A stretch of DNA of 64,000 nt. It comes from Fimbriimonadaceae bacterium. Lineage in GTDB: Bacteria; Armatimonadota; Fimbriimonadia; Fimbriimonadales; Fimbriimonadaceae. The notes beneath the pieces are model-generated. The model was not told the origin of the DNA, did no database searches, and saw only the letters and a program-made list of their open reading frames with translations. Each line of letters begins with the position of its first letter. The first letter of the stretch is position 1. Below, piece by piece: positions 9,662 to 17,613 of this stretch. The position numbers and the translations under genes are program-made. Where the stretch lies: assembly GCA_023957775.1 (NCBI GenBank), contig JAMLGR010000014.1:1-64000 (forward strand). The letters are read 5' to 3'.

Positions 9662-10165
9662 TCAGCGGGCCGCCATCGCTTCGCGGTTGATCTCTCCCAC
9701 CGCGATGTCGGTGAGGTGTTTGTCGGTCGCGCCCTCTTCGTCGAGGGTGGTCTGCAAGGTCCGCTGGATCTTCGAAAGGCCGAGGTGCTTGGCGTAGGTG
9801 CGGACGCATCCGTACCCCGCCATCTCGTAGTGCTCGACCCTTTGCGCCGCGGCGATCAAGCCTGCGTCCTTGACGTCGGGGTCGGCCTTTTCGGCGATCA
9901 TTTCGCTGCCTTCCTTGATCAACCCCTCCATGGCCTTGCAGTGCTTGCCCTTGGGGTCCTCGCCCAACTCCTCGAACACCTCTTCGAGGCGCGACACGTG
10001 TTGTTTGGTCTGCTCAAGGTGGTCGCCGAAGGCCCTCTTCAGACGGTCGTTCGACGCGGCGTCCTTCATCTTGGGAAGGGCCTTGAGAATTTGGTGCTCG
10101 GCGTTGTACAGATCCCTCAACTCCTCGACGAACAACTCTTTCAGATTGGTGACTCGATCGGACAT
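9662..10165 (-). CDS. Ferritin-like DUF892 (YciE/YciF) protein
   Basis: The 167-residue protein belongs to the DUF892 family, four-helix ferritin-like proteins linked to stress response. It has LKELFVEELRDLYNAEHQIL at the start, with the E..DxxxAE metal-type pattern, then HLEQTKQHVSRLEEVFEELG, and in the second half AAAQRVEHYEMAGYG with the conserved Glu-His pair. The start has a strong GGAGGAG Shine-Dalgarno site five bases upstream, so this gene is translated from a normal leader. The biochemical role of the family is not established; iron binding is an inference from the fold. Confidence 0.92.
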   Translation of the reverse strand: MSDRVTNLKELFVEELRDLYNAEHQILKALPKMKDAASNDRLKRAFGDHLEQTKQHVSRLEEVFEELGEDPKGKHCKAMEGLIKEGSEMIAEKADPDVKDAGLIAAAQRVEHYEMAGYGCVRTYAKHLGLSKIQRTLQTTLDEEGATDKHLTDIAVGEINREAMAAR

Positions 10166-10281
10166 AGTGACTCCTCCATGAAGTTTCGGAGGGCTCTCGG
10201 GCGGGATTGCCCGAAGGGCTTGCCTCCTTGGTCCCATTATCGAGGAGGCGGCGTGGCGTTGCCATCAAGATTCCGCAAAGA

Positions 10282-10752
10282 TCAGCGATCGCCACGAAGC
10301 GCCCGTGCAAGGGGGTGGACCGCGCCGGCGTGGCGCGCGACCTCTCGATCGAAGCGTTGCCGGTCCACGAGGAAGAGCGGGATCCAAATCACGGGCCGGC
10401 GGCTCAGGTGGGCGAGGCGGAGGTAGGCGAATCCGGGTGCCAGCGTCATCTTGCGGATCGTAGCGAGATCGCCCCAAGCGAGGCGGTGGTAGCGGTTCCA
10501 GATGTCGTAGCCGCCGATCCCCTCTTCGTCCACATCGATCCGGTAGGTCCACGTCGCGTAGAACAGCGGAATCGCGCAGAAGGCCCACGCGCCCACGACG
10601 GCGACGGGGAGGTGCCACCACTCCCGGTTCGGATTGTCGATCGTCACCGCCATCACGGGAGCAAGCAACAAGAGGAACGCCGCCACCGTGCGGAACGGCA
10701 CCCAGAACGAGCTGGCGAACTGGGTGCCTCGGCGCGGCTTCGAATGCCTCAT
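10282..10752 (-). CDS. Small membrane protein, PH-like
   Basis: The 156-residue protein has a basic N-terminus, two membrane helices (about 16-36 and 48-68) and a soluble C-terminal part with short beta strands (TYRIDVDEEGIGGYDIWN, then LAWGDLATIRKMTL). This resembles the layout of bacterial PH-like (bPH) membrane proteins, but I cannot assign it firmly. A tryptophan in the LAWGDL position is common in that group. No Shine-Dalgarno or -10 supports the ATG, so the start is tentative. A REP-like palindrome lies upstream. Confidence 0.65.
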   Translation of the reverse strand: MRHSKPRRGTQFASSFWVPFRTVAAFLLLLAPVMAVTIDNPNREWWHLPVAVVGAWAFCAIPLFYATWTYRIDVDEEGIGGYDIWNRYHRLAWGDLATIRKMTLAPGFAYLRLAHLSRRPVIWIPLFLVDRQRFDREVARHAGAVHPLARALRGDR

Positions 10753-10800
10753 CCATCGGAAGGGACGGGCGGGCGGGCGCGAGGGTTGCCGGACAAAGGG

Positions 10801-10825
10801 GTGCCACGCCCGCTGGACGGGCGTG
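10801..10825. repeat. REP-like palindrome, copy 2
   Basis: A 25-bp palindrome identical to the copy at 59798 and the exact reverse complement of the one at 59851. Arms are CACGCCC and GGGCGTG around GCTGGAC. It lies between two minus-strand genes. Confidence 0.85.
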
Positions 10826-10899
10826 GGTTCGAGTTTGAAGCTGGAAAGTGTCGGCGCATCCGCCCTGCGGCGTGGGACGCGCGCGGCAGTCCCGAACGG

Positions 10900-11418
10900 T
10901 CAAGGTTTCCAGGCCGCGGTGCCGTGCAGGGTGATCACCCCGTCGCTGGCCTCGATGGACGTCAGCGTCACGTCCAAAGGCAGGTCGGCCGCGTCGAACA
11001 CGGGATTGACCTTGGCGAGGTTGGTCTCCACGAGGCCCCGAACGGGCGACGGGACACCGTCGGCGCTGGCGAGGTCGACCCAGATCTGCTTGCCGTCGAC
11101 GAGTCGGAGCGTGCAGACCACGCGCGCCCGAATCTCGACGATCACGCGCGCGCTCGCCTCGACCACCACCTTTCCGTCCTCGAGTTGAACGTCGAACCGT
11201 TGCAGGCCGCCCGGCGCCTTCTGCTCCAAGAAGGCGGCCACCGCGTCCGCGCTGATTTTCGCGACGAGCTCGGCGGGGGCCATCGAGACGGCAAAGGGCT
11301 CCGTTTCGATGCGCGTGGCGTCGGCCTGGAGCGTCAACTCCTCGATCGTGAGACCGACGGAGGTCTCCAGATCGGCAAACGTCGCGGCCCAGGCTCCGGC
11401 GCGGATGGATTCGGACAT
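10900..11418 (-). CDS. LmeA/DUF2993-like lipid-binding domain protein
   Basis: The 172-residue protein is made almost wholly of amphipathic beta strands with the pattern of DUF2993/LmeA-like proteins: a helix around VAKISADAVAAFLEQKAPGG, then FDVQLEDGKVVVEASARV and TLRLVDGKQIWVDLAS, then NPVFDAADLPLDVTLTSIEA near the end. Members bind phospholipid-like ligands in the envelope, but this one has no visible signal peptide, so the location is unclear. A TAGGCT element ends six bases before the ATG. The assignment is moderate and rests on strand pattern, not on catalytic residues. Confidence 0.6.
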   Translation of the reverse strand: MSESIRAGAWAATFADLETSVGLTIEELTLQADATRIETEPFAVSMAPAELVAKISADAVAAFLEQKAPGGLQRFDVQLEDGKVVVEASARVIVEIRARVVCTLRLVDGKQIWVDLASADGVPSPVRGLVETNLAKVNPVFDAADLPLDVTLTSIEASDGVITLHGTAAWKP

Positions 11419-11424
11419 GGGCGG

Positions 11425-11430
11425 AGCCTA
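11425..11430 (-). promoter_or_regulatory. -10 element of the DUF2993-like gene, leaderless type
   Basis: TAGGCT on the minus strand ends six bases before the ATG at 11418. Confidence 0.45.
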
Positions 11431-11484
11431 CCTGCCTGCGGCGGGCGTGTCCCCCCTTCGGCCTGCAGGTACGCTTTCGAGCCT

Positions 11485-11569
11485 GGGCGAGTGGCGGAAC
11501 TGGTAGACGCGCTGGATTTAGGTTCCAGTGTCGCAAGACGTGAGGGTTCGAGTCCCTCCTTGCCCACCA
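11485..11569 (+). tRNA. tRNA-Leu (anticodon UAG)
   Basis: The 85-base gene folds as a class II tRNA. The acceptor strand GGGCGAG pairs with CTTGCCC, the anticodon arm CTGGA-TTTAGGT-TCCAG presents UAG, the long variable arm is TGTCGCAAGACGT, and the T arm is GAGGG-TTCGAGT-CCCTC. The CCA end is encoded. Confidence 0.96.
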
Positions 11570-11590
11570 CGGGGGTTTGCGGGGCGGGGT

Positions 11591-11680
11591 TTCACGCGCA
11601 CGCAAGGAACGCAAAGGGCGCACGGGTTTCACGCAGAGGCGCTGAGGGGTTTCACGCAAGGAACGCAAAGAGCGCACGGG
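11591..11680. repeat. Three family A direct repeats
   Basis: Copies begin at about 11591, 11628 and 11651 with TTTCACGC and continue with GGAACGCAAAGGGCGCA-type sequence. They lie between tRNA-Leu and the cutC promoter. Confidence 0.82.
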
Positions 11681-11709
11681 GATGGTGTCACCTTGGGCGT
11701 CGGTGGGTG

Positions 11710-11715
11710 TAGGGT
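11710..11715 (+). promoter_or_regulatory. -10 element of cutC, leaderless type
   Basis: TAGGGT ends six bases before the GTG start codon of cutC. Confidence 0.45.
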
Positions 11716-11721
11716 GTAACT

Positions 11722-12408
11722 GTGCTGCTCGAAGTGTGCTGTGGTTCGGTTGAGGAGGCGGTGGCGGCGGCAGGGGCGGGGGCGGACCGCCTCGAACTCT
11801 GCGCCGCGCTGCCCACGGGCGGGGTGACGCCTTCCATCGGGATGATCGAAGAGGTGCGGGCGCGCGTGAGCCTTCCGCTCGTGGCGATGGTGCGGCCCCG
11901 CGAGGGGGGGCCGTGCCCGCACGAAGCCGACTTCCGTGCCGCGGTGCGCGACGTTCGACGCTGCGTGGCCGCCGGGGCGGACGAGATCATCTGCGGCGTG
12001 CTGGACGCGGAGAGCCGCGTGGACCTTGCGCGAAACGCCGAGCTGGTATCGGCCGCGGAAGGCACGCCCGTGGCCTTTCACCGCGTGTTCGACATGGCGG
12101 CCGACCTCGACGAGGCGCTGGAGGCGCTGGTGGGACTCGGGTTTTGCCGGGTGCTGACGAGCGGCGGCGCCCCCAACGTGGACTTCGGTTTCGAAGCTCT
12201 GGTCCACCTGTTGGAGCGGGCCGCGGGCCGCATCGCGATCCTGCCGGGTGGCGGTGTCAGAGAGCACAACGCCCGACCCCTCCGGGAGGCGGGGTTCGAG
12301 GAGATTCACTTCTCCTTCCGGCGAGAGAAGGGAACAGGCTACGGCGGGGTCGCCGACACCGAACCGGACCCGGAGCGCATCCAAAGGATTCGCGCGGTGG
12401 TGGAGTAG
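11722..12408 (+). CDS. cutC: CutC family protein
   Basis: The 228-residue protein is a cytosolic TIM barrel of the CutC family, named for copper homeostasis in E. coli, although a direct copper role is disputed. It has EVCCGSVEEA at the N-terminus, DRLELCAALPTGGVTPS, VAMVRPREGG, GADEIICGVLD, AFHRVFDM, RVLTSGGAPN, ILPGGGV and EIHFSF, covering the whole family pattern. The GTG start is supported by the conserved N-terminus and the upstream TAGGGT. It converges on the alcohol dehydrogenase gene, with a short heptamer array between the two stop codons. Confidence 0.93.
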   Translation: MLLEVCCGSVEEAVAAAGAGADRLELCAALPTGGVTPSIGMIEEVRARVSLPLVAMVRPREGGPCPHEADFRAAVRDVRRCVAAGADEIICGVLDAESRVDLARNAELVSAAEGTPVAFHRVFDMAADLDEALEALVGLGFCRVLTSGGAPNVDFGFEALVHLLERAAGRIAILPGGGVREHNARPLREAGFEEIHFSFRREKGTGYGGVADTEPDPERIQRIRAVVE

Positions 12409-12422
12409 ACGGGGAGTGGCAA

Positions 12423-12456
12423 GGACCACAAACCACAAACCCCAAACCACGAACCT
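12423..12456. repeat. Heptamer array, unit ACCACAA
   Basis: Five degenerate heptamers (ACCACAA, ACCACAA, ACCCCAA, ACCACGA, ACCTACA) fill the space between the convergent stop codons of cutC and the dehydrogenase gene. The unit resembles the reverse complement of the GTTTGGG and GTGTGGG units at 57423-57550. Confidence 0.75.
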
Positions 12457-13567
12457 ACAAGACGATCACCGACCGAATCACATTGCCGGTCTCCATCTCG
12501 TGGAACGCGTCCTCCACGTCCTCGAGCGCGATCGTCCGCGTGACCATGGCGTCGAGCTGGAGTTCGCCTCGCAGATAGAGGTCGGCCAGGAGGGGGAAGT
12601 CGTGCGAGGGGAGGGCGTCCCCGCAGTGGCACACGTGCAGGGCGGCCTTGTTCCAGTACACCCCGACCGAGAAATCCCCGAGGTTGAGGTTCAGCGCGTC
12701 GTCCTCTGCCGGGAACCCGATCGTGGTTGCCGTCCCGCCATAGGAGAGCATCTTCACGCACTGCTCGGTGCACGCCGGGATCCCCGTGGCCTCGAACGCG
12801 TACTCGACCCCGCCGTCCCAGCCGTCGTCGGTGAGTTTGCGGACCTCGGCGACAGGGTCGCATTCGGATGCGTCCACCGTGTGCGTCGCGCCAAAATCGC
12901 GCGCCCACTGGAGCTTCACCGGGTTCACGTCGATGCCGATGATCTGCCGGGCGTGCTGCAGTTTGGCTCCCTGGATCACGCTCAGGCCCACCCCGCCGCA
13001 GCCGACCACGGCCACGCGCGCGCCGGCGAACACGGGCGAGGTGTTCATCGCCGCGCCAACGCCGGTGATCACGCCGCACGCGAGAAGGCACGCTTTGTCC
13101 AGCGGCATCGCGGCGGGCATCTTGATGGCGGCTTTGGAGTGGACGACCGTGTGCGTGGAGAACGTCCCGCAACGGAGCACCTGCGAGCAGACCGCTCCGT
13201 CGGCCTTGCGCTTGATCCGGGGCTGGGGCCTCAGAGCGGCGTAGCAGTGCCTTGGGTCGCCACGCAGGCACGCCGGGCACTTCTCGCACGGCGCGCGGTA
13301 GGCGAGCACCACGGGATCGCCGGGCGCGAGCGACGTCACGCCATCGCCGACCATGTCCACATATCCGGCGCCTTCGTGGCCGAGCACGATGGGAAACGCC
13401 ATCCCGCTGCCGTTCAGGTTCTTCACCGTGAGGTCGGTGTGGCAGACCCCGCTGGCGACCAGTTTGACCCGGACCTCGCCCGGCCCGGGATCGTCGACCA
13501 CGATCTCCCGCACCACCGCCGGTTCGCCCGGCGCCTCCAACATCGACGCACGTCCTTCGATTGCCAT
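12455..13567 (-). CDS. Zinc-dependent alcohol dehydrogenase, class III-like
   Basis: The 370-residue protein is a medium-chain dehydrogenase. Catalytic zinc ligands are seen in GVCHTDL (Cys), GHEGAG (His) and CGVITG (Cys). The structural zinc loop has four cysteines in CEKCPACLRGDPRHC. The NAD-binding fold is VAVVGCGGVGLSVIQ, followed by IIGIDVNPVKL. It is closest in pattern to class III and mycothiol- or glutathione-dependent formaldehyde dehydrogenases, but the cofactor thiol cannot be deduced. I chose the ATG at 13567 over one at 13591 because TACCAT ends six bases before it. Cytosolic. Confidence 0.9.
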   Translation of the reverse strand: MAIEGRASMLEAPGEPAVVREIVVDDPGPGEVRVKLVASGVCHTDLTVKNLNGSGMAFPIVLGHEGAGYVDMVGDGVTSLAPGDPVVLAYRAPCEKCPACLRGDPRHCYAALRPQPRIKRKADGAVCSQVLRCGTFSTHTVVHSKAAIKMPAAMPLDKACLLACGVITGVGAAMNTSPVFAGARVAVVGCGGVGLSVIQGAKLQHARQIIGIDVNPVKLQWARDFGATHTVDASECDPVAEVRKLTDDGWDGGVEYAFEATGIPACTEQCVKMLSYGGTATTIGFPAEDDALNLNLGDFSVGVYWNKAALHVCHCGDALPSHDFPLLADLYLRGELQLDAMVTRTIALEDVEDAFHEMETGNVIRSVIVL

Positions 13568-13573
13568 CTGACC

Positions 13574-13579
13574 ATGGTA
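13574..13579 (-). promoter_or_regulatory. -10 element of the alcohol dehydrogenase gene, leaderless type
   Basis: TACCAT on the minus strand ends six bases before the ATG at 13567 and decides between two candidate starts. Confidence 0.45.
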
Positions 13580-13604
13580 GCGGACAGCCACGCGCCACGG
13601 GAAG

Positions 13605-15809
13605 TCATAGGCGTGAAACGGCCCAAATCAGATGCACGACGTCGTCCTTGAAGAGGTCGTCGTGCCCCCCACCCATCGCCGGCGATCCCTCGTAGATCAT
13701 GCGGCTGGCGTCGAGGTTCAACAGCCAGGGCCGGGGTTGGGCGCCCGTCTCCGAGAGCCAGCCGCGAAGGTCGGGCGGATGCACGAGGCTCGCCAGCCGC
13801 CCCCCTTGGCCCAGCGTGGGAGGGCGGCGAGGCGGATCGCCCACACGGTGAAGGCCCACATATCCGGAGGCCATCCGCGCGTGGTTGGCAAACGGGTAGT
13901 AGAAGCCGTTGGCGAAGTCGTACGCCGAGTACACGCAGGCGATGGCGCCGCCCACCGCACGACGGGCGGGCTCCGCGCGGAAGAACGAGTCGGTCCCCGT
14001 GGCGGACTGGATCAGCGTCAGGGAGTGCACGGGTTGGGAGCCGGGGTTCTCGACGGCTAGGCGTTGGGTTGCGTTCTGCATGACGAGCCCGCCAAAACTG
14101 TGGCCCACGAGGTGAATCCGCGCCTCGTGCAACGCGTCGCACGATCGCGCCAACTGGCCGAGAAACGCCCCAGCCTGATCGCCGGCCAGCACGCCCTTGC
14201 GCTGCATTTCGAAGAATGCGAGTTGGTTCTCCAGCACGTTGGCGATCGCGTGGTAGCGGCTATCGGCGGGCAAGGCGGCCCGGAGCCAGCCCAAGGGCGT
14301 GCGCGCGATCCACGCGAGCGCGTCCCGAAGGTGCCAGGGCGGCGGCCGTCCCTTGCCCATCCGCTCGCGCGAGGGGCGGAGCGCGACGAGGACGACTACG
14401 AAGGCGACGGCCCAGAGCCAGGAGGAGACGGCCAACGGAGCCTCCCAAAGAGCCGCGGCGGCGATGATCGCGGTCAAGAACGGCAGGCTGCCCCGAAACA
14501 GGAAGGTGAGAAGCGAGATCGCGAGAAGAGGAAGCGCGCAGACGATCTGCAGCGGCAGCCAGGCGACGACCGCCGGCAGCGAACTGCCTTGGGACGCCTC
14601 GCCGCGGCGCAAGGCGGTGATGGCGGAGGCGCCGGCCAGGGTCAAGGCGGCCAGGGCGAGCACGGCCAGAACCTGGAGGTGCCACGGGCTTCCGGCGAAC
14701 TCCGACCAGCGCACGCCCAGCCACTCCCACACGCTCGCCGCGGCCGGCCGAAGCGGTCGTGCGATCGCGGAGATCCCGGGAAGGGAGACGAAGCCGCTCC
14801 AAGCCGTCTCCAGCGCGCCGATCCAACTTCGCCAATCCCGGCCCATGGCAAAGGTGGCCAGCGCGCCGAGGCCGACGGTCGCCACCAGGAACTTCACCGT
14901 CGCGGCGAGCGCGCCGCGGAGCCCGACGGTCGCGGCGGCGCGTTCGCCCTGATCTTCCAAGACCGAGCGCGCGTCGGCCTCGAAGTAGCACGTCCACGCG
15001 AGAGAGACCTTTTCGGGCAGCGACGCGTTGGCCCCGGCCTTGACCTCGTAGCGGACGGCGAGGGCGTCGGTAAGCCGCCGCGCGTTTGCGTCCAGTTCGG
15101 GGTCCAGAGACGGCACATCGGGCGCGGACACCTGGGCGAACAGCGCGAACAGGTCCTCGAAGTCGTTGAGAAAGTCGCTCTCACCGGTGCCGGGGCAGCA
15201 GTCGAATGCCTCGCGCGCGAGCGCCAGGAAGCTGGCCTTGGAGCGGCGCCCCGCGGGGTCGAACCAGCCGTCTTCACCGGTGTCCGAGTGCCAGTGGAAC
15301 GCGAGAAACAGCGGCGAGAACGGCCGGCTTCCGGTGTTGAGCACCCCTCTGCGGAACAGGGCGCTCATGCGGCTGAGAAGCCGATCGTAGGCGGCGACGC
15401 CGGCAAAGAGGTTGCGGTGCCAGCCGTGGCTCAGCACGAACACGTCGGTGAAGGGCTCGTTCCCCGCAAAGGTCTTGATGTTCTGAATGACCTCGAGCCG
15501 GTCCTGGTCGTCTCCCACTTCGAGCAGAGGCACCAGGAAGTAAGGGCGCATCTCCCGTAGGTCCAAGGCGGTGTCGGGCCTGAGTTCGAACGTGGGTTTG
15601 AAGCCCACCCGTTTGGCCTTCTCCCGAGTGGGTGCGTCGATGACGCCCGTTTCCGGAAGCCCCTCGGCCCGCTGGAACGCCAGGGTCGCACCCCTCGTCA
15701 GCGGCCCCCACTCCCCGTCGAGGGGACCCGGATCGACGGCAGCCTCCTTCAGAAACTGCTGCCACTTCCTCACCGAGGGAGACGGACTTGAGGGAACGTC
15801 GGGGGGCAC
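13605..15809 (-). CDS. Peptidoglycan-binding/membrane/alpha-beta hydrolase fusion
   Basis: The 734-residue protein has an N-terminal PG_binding_1-type repeat (about 12-68: VRKWQQFLKEAAVDPGPLDG, then GATLAFQRAEGLPETG), a region beginning DVFVLSHGWHRN that looks like the first part of an alpha/beta hydrolase, a central insert with at least four membrane helices (about 290-490), and a C-terminal hydrolase part with the nucleophile elbow GHSFGG (HLVGHSFGGLVMQ). The acid and His of the triad are not certain; ASGYVGLHRVG and GGGHDDLFKDDVVH are candidates for the His region. The substrate is unknown; a wall-bound esterase or lipase is the best guess. The GTG start follows TAAACT by six bases. Confidence 0.75.
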   Translation of the reverse strand: MPPDVPSSPSPSVRKWQQFLKEAAVDPGPLDGEWGPLTRGATLAFQRAEGLPETGVIDAPTREKAKRVGFKPTFELRPDTALDLREMRPYFLVPLLEVGDDQDRLEVIQNIKTFAGNEPFTDVFVLSHGWHRNLFAGVAAYDRLLSRMSALFRRGVLNTGSRPFSPLFLAFHWHSDTGEDGWFDPAGRRSKASFLALAREAFDCCPGTGESDFLNDFEDLFALFAQVSAPDVPSLDPELDANARRLTDALAVRYEVKAGANASLPEKVSLAWTCYFEADARSVLEDQGERAAATVGLRGALAATVKFLVATVGLGALATFAMGRDWRSWIGALETAWSGFVSLPGISAIARPLRPAAASVWEWLGVRWSEFAGSPWHLQVLAVLALAALTLAGASAITALRRGEASQGSSLPAVVAWLPLQIVCALPLLAISLLTFLFRGSLPFLTAIIAAAALWEAPLAVSSWLWAVAFVVVLVALRPSRERMGKGRPPPWHLRDALAWIARTPLGWLRAALPADSRYHAIANVLENQLAFFEMQRKGVLAGDQAGAFLGQLARSCDALHEARIHLVGHSFGGLVMQNATQRLAVENPGSQPVHSLTLIQSATGTDSFFRAEPARRAVGGAIACVYSAYDFANGFYYPFANHARMASGYVGLHRVGDPPRRPPTLGQGGRLASLVHPPDLRGWLSETGAQPRPWLLNLDASRMIYEGSPAMGGGHDDLFKDDVVHLIWAVSRL

Positions 15810-15815
15810 GATCCG

Positions 15816-15821
15816 AGTTTA
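15816..15821 (-). promoter_or_regulatory. -10 element of the membrane hydrolase gene, leaderless type
   Basis: TAAACT on the minus strand ends six bases before the GTG at 15809. Confidence 0.45.
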
Positions 15822-15897
15822 GGCGATCGGCGAGGCTGTGGCAAGGCTCCAGTTCCCGGCAAATTTGCCGATGCTCCTACCAGAGGACCTCCGCCCC

Positions 15898-17553
15898 ATG
15901 AGCTCGAACGAATCCCAACCCACTTGCCCCCGCCCCCCTTCCACCAACCTGCCTTGGACCGGCGAGCGCATGGTGCCGAACGCCTCGGACATCGCCACCG
16001 AGTTGTTCCACTGGCAGCGCTACCTCTATTTCCGCCCGTGGTACGACGGCCGGCACGTGGTGGACGCCGCCAGCGGCGAAGGGTATGGAGCGAACTACGC
16101 CAGTGCCTTCGCATCGGAGACCGTGGGATTGGACCTTTCGGGCGAGGCCGTCGCGCACGCGTCGAGCCGGTACCCGCACGTCCGCTTTGTCGAAGGCGAC
16201 GTGTGCGCGTTCGATTACAGCCTGGCCGAACTCGTCGTGAGTTTTGAAACGATCGAGCACCTGCCCGAGCCGGAGAAGTTCCTCGAGGCGCTGAAGGGCT
16301 GTCCGGGCAACGTGGTGATTTCGACGCCGAACCGAAACACGCACTCGCCGGGCCATAGCCTCCACGACGCACCGCTCAACCCCTTCCACACCGTCGAGTG
16401 GACGCCTTCGGAGTTCGCGGATCTGATCCGCTCGCACTTCCCCGATCGGCAAGTGCGATTCCTCTCGCAGGAGGGCCGATGGCCCGGACTGATTCGCGAG
16501 GGGCTGGACGAGGAGGCGATGTACACGATCGCCGTGATCGGGGACGGGGAATTGCCGAAGTGGCCCCGGTTGGGATTGGCAATGCCCGTACACGCCAACG
16601 CCAAAGCCGCCCACGACGCCGTGCTCGGCATCAGCCGGGTCTATCCGGGCGAGATCGAATTCGCGGTGGTGGCGAACGGAGCCGACGAGGGGAATCGGCT
16701 GATCCTGCGGGACCTGGCCAACACGTTCCCCCACATGATCCACCTCGTCGAGCTGGACCGCAACGAAGGGTTCGCCGGCGGGTGCAACGCTGGCCTCGAG
16801 TTCTTGTGGCAGGAGAGCTGGTTCGACTACTTCGGCGTGGTGAACGACGATGTGCTGCCAGCCACGGACTGCGTGTCCGAAATGGTGTGCGCGATGGTCG
16901 AGTTGGAGAAGCTCGGCTACCATCCCGGCCTCCTTGGCCCGACGAGCAACATCGTCGCCGGCGCGCAGCAGGTCGAGATCGGAGAGTTCGGCAACTATGC
17001 CCAGATGCTGGATTGCGCCGATGCGTACCACCGCGACCGGGTGAACTCGGCGAGCGCCACCCGCCAATTGCGAGGCCTGTTCCTCCTCATCCATCCCGAG
17101 TGCCTCAACGCCGTCGGCGGCTTCGACACGCGCTTTGGGCTTGGGAACATGGAGGACGACGACTTCAATCTGCGCGCCCATTACGCGGGCTTCACGCTGT
17201 GGATCGCCGACGGCGCCTTCCTGTACCACGAGGGTTCCAGCACGTTCCGCAAACTTGGACTCGACTACGAGGCGGGCATCGAGCGGAATCTCGACCTCCT
17301 CTTGGACAAGTGGGACGCGGAGAACCTGCTCGAACTGTGGGAACAGACGGAGAAGCCTGAGCGGGTCGCCGTTTACGAGCCGCTCCATCTGCGGCGCCCA
17401 TCGCCGAGCGGATTCTCGCTCCACTTGAACGGAGAAAACGTGGACCTGGTGCATCAGGCCAGCGACCTCGAGTTTGCGGTCTGGATCATGAGCAACTTGA
17501 AGGGCAAGCCCCGCACGTCGCGGAAGGCCCTGATCGAGCTCCTCTCGGCGTAA
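15898..17553 (+). CDS. Methyltransferase-glycosyltransferase (GT2) fusion
   Basis: The 551-residue protein joins two domains. Residues ~20-200 form a class I SAM methyltransferase (motif I VVDAASGEGYGANYA, then VGLDLSGEAV, VRFVEGDVCAF and SFETIEHLPEPEKFL). Residues ~220-510 form a GT-A glycosyltransferase of family 2 type: VVANGADEGN, LDRNEGFAGGCNAGLEFL, the DxD-like VVNDDVLP, FLLIHPECLNAVGGFDTRFG and GNMEDDDFNLRAHYAG. Such fusions occur in polysaccharide and glycan biosynthesis. A soluble cytosolic location is likely, since no membrane segment is seen. Earlier in-frame ATGs at 15838 and 15871 exist; 15898 is chosen because AGAGGAC precedes it and the residues before it look unstructured. Confidence 0.85.
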   Translation: MSSNESQPTCPRPPSTNLPWTGERMVPNASDIATELFHWQRYLYFRPWYDGRHVVDAASGEGYGANYASAFASETVGLDLSGEAVAHASSRYPHVRFVEGDVCAFDYSLAELVVSFETIEHLPEPEKFLEALKGCPGNVVISTPNRNTHSPGHSLHDAPLNPFHTVEWTPSEFADLIRSHFPDRQVRFLSQEGRWPGLIREGLDEEAMYTIAVIGDGELPKWPRLGLAMPVHANAKAAHDAVLGISRVYPGEIEFAVVANGADEGNRLILRDLANTFPHMIHLVELDRNEGFAGGCNAGLEFLWQESWFDYFGVVNDDVLPATDCVSEMVCAMVELEKLGYHPGLLGPTSNIVAGAQQVEIGEFGNYAQMLDCADAYHRDRVNSASATRQLRGLFLLIHPECLNAVGGFDTRFGLGNMEDDDFNLRAHYAGFTLWIADGAFLYHEGSSTFRKLGLDYEAGIERNLDLLLDKWDAENLLELWEQTEKPERVAVYEPLHLRRPSPSGFSLHLNGENVDLVHQASDLEFAVWIMSNLKGKPRTSRKALIELLSA

Positions 17554-17613
17554 CGGGGGCCGGAGGCGCGAGCCACCCCCCGGGACACGGGTGTGCGTCC
17601 CGCGCAATCCCAG

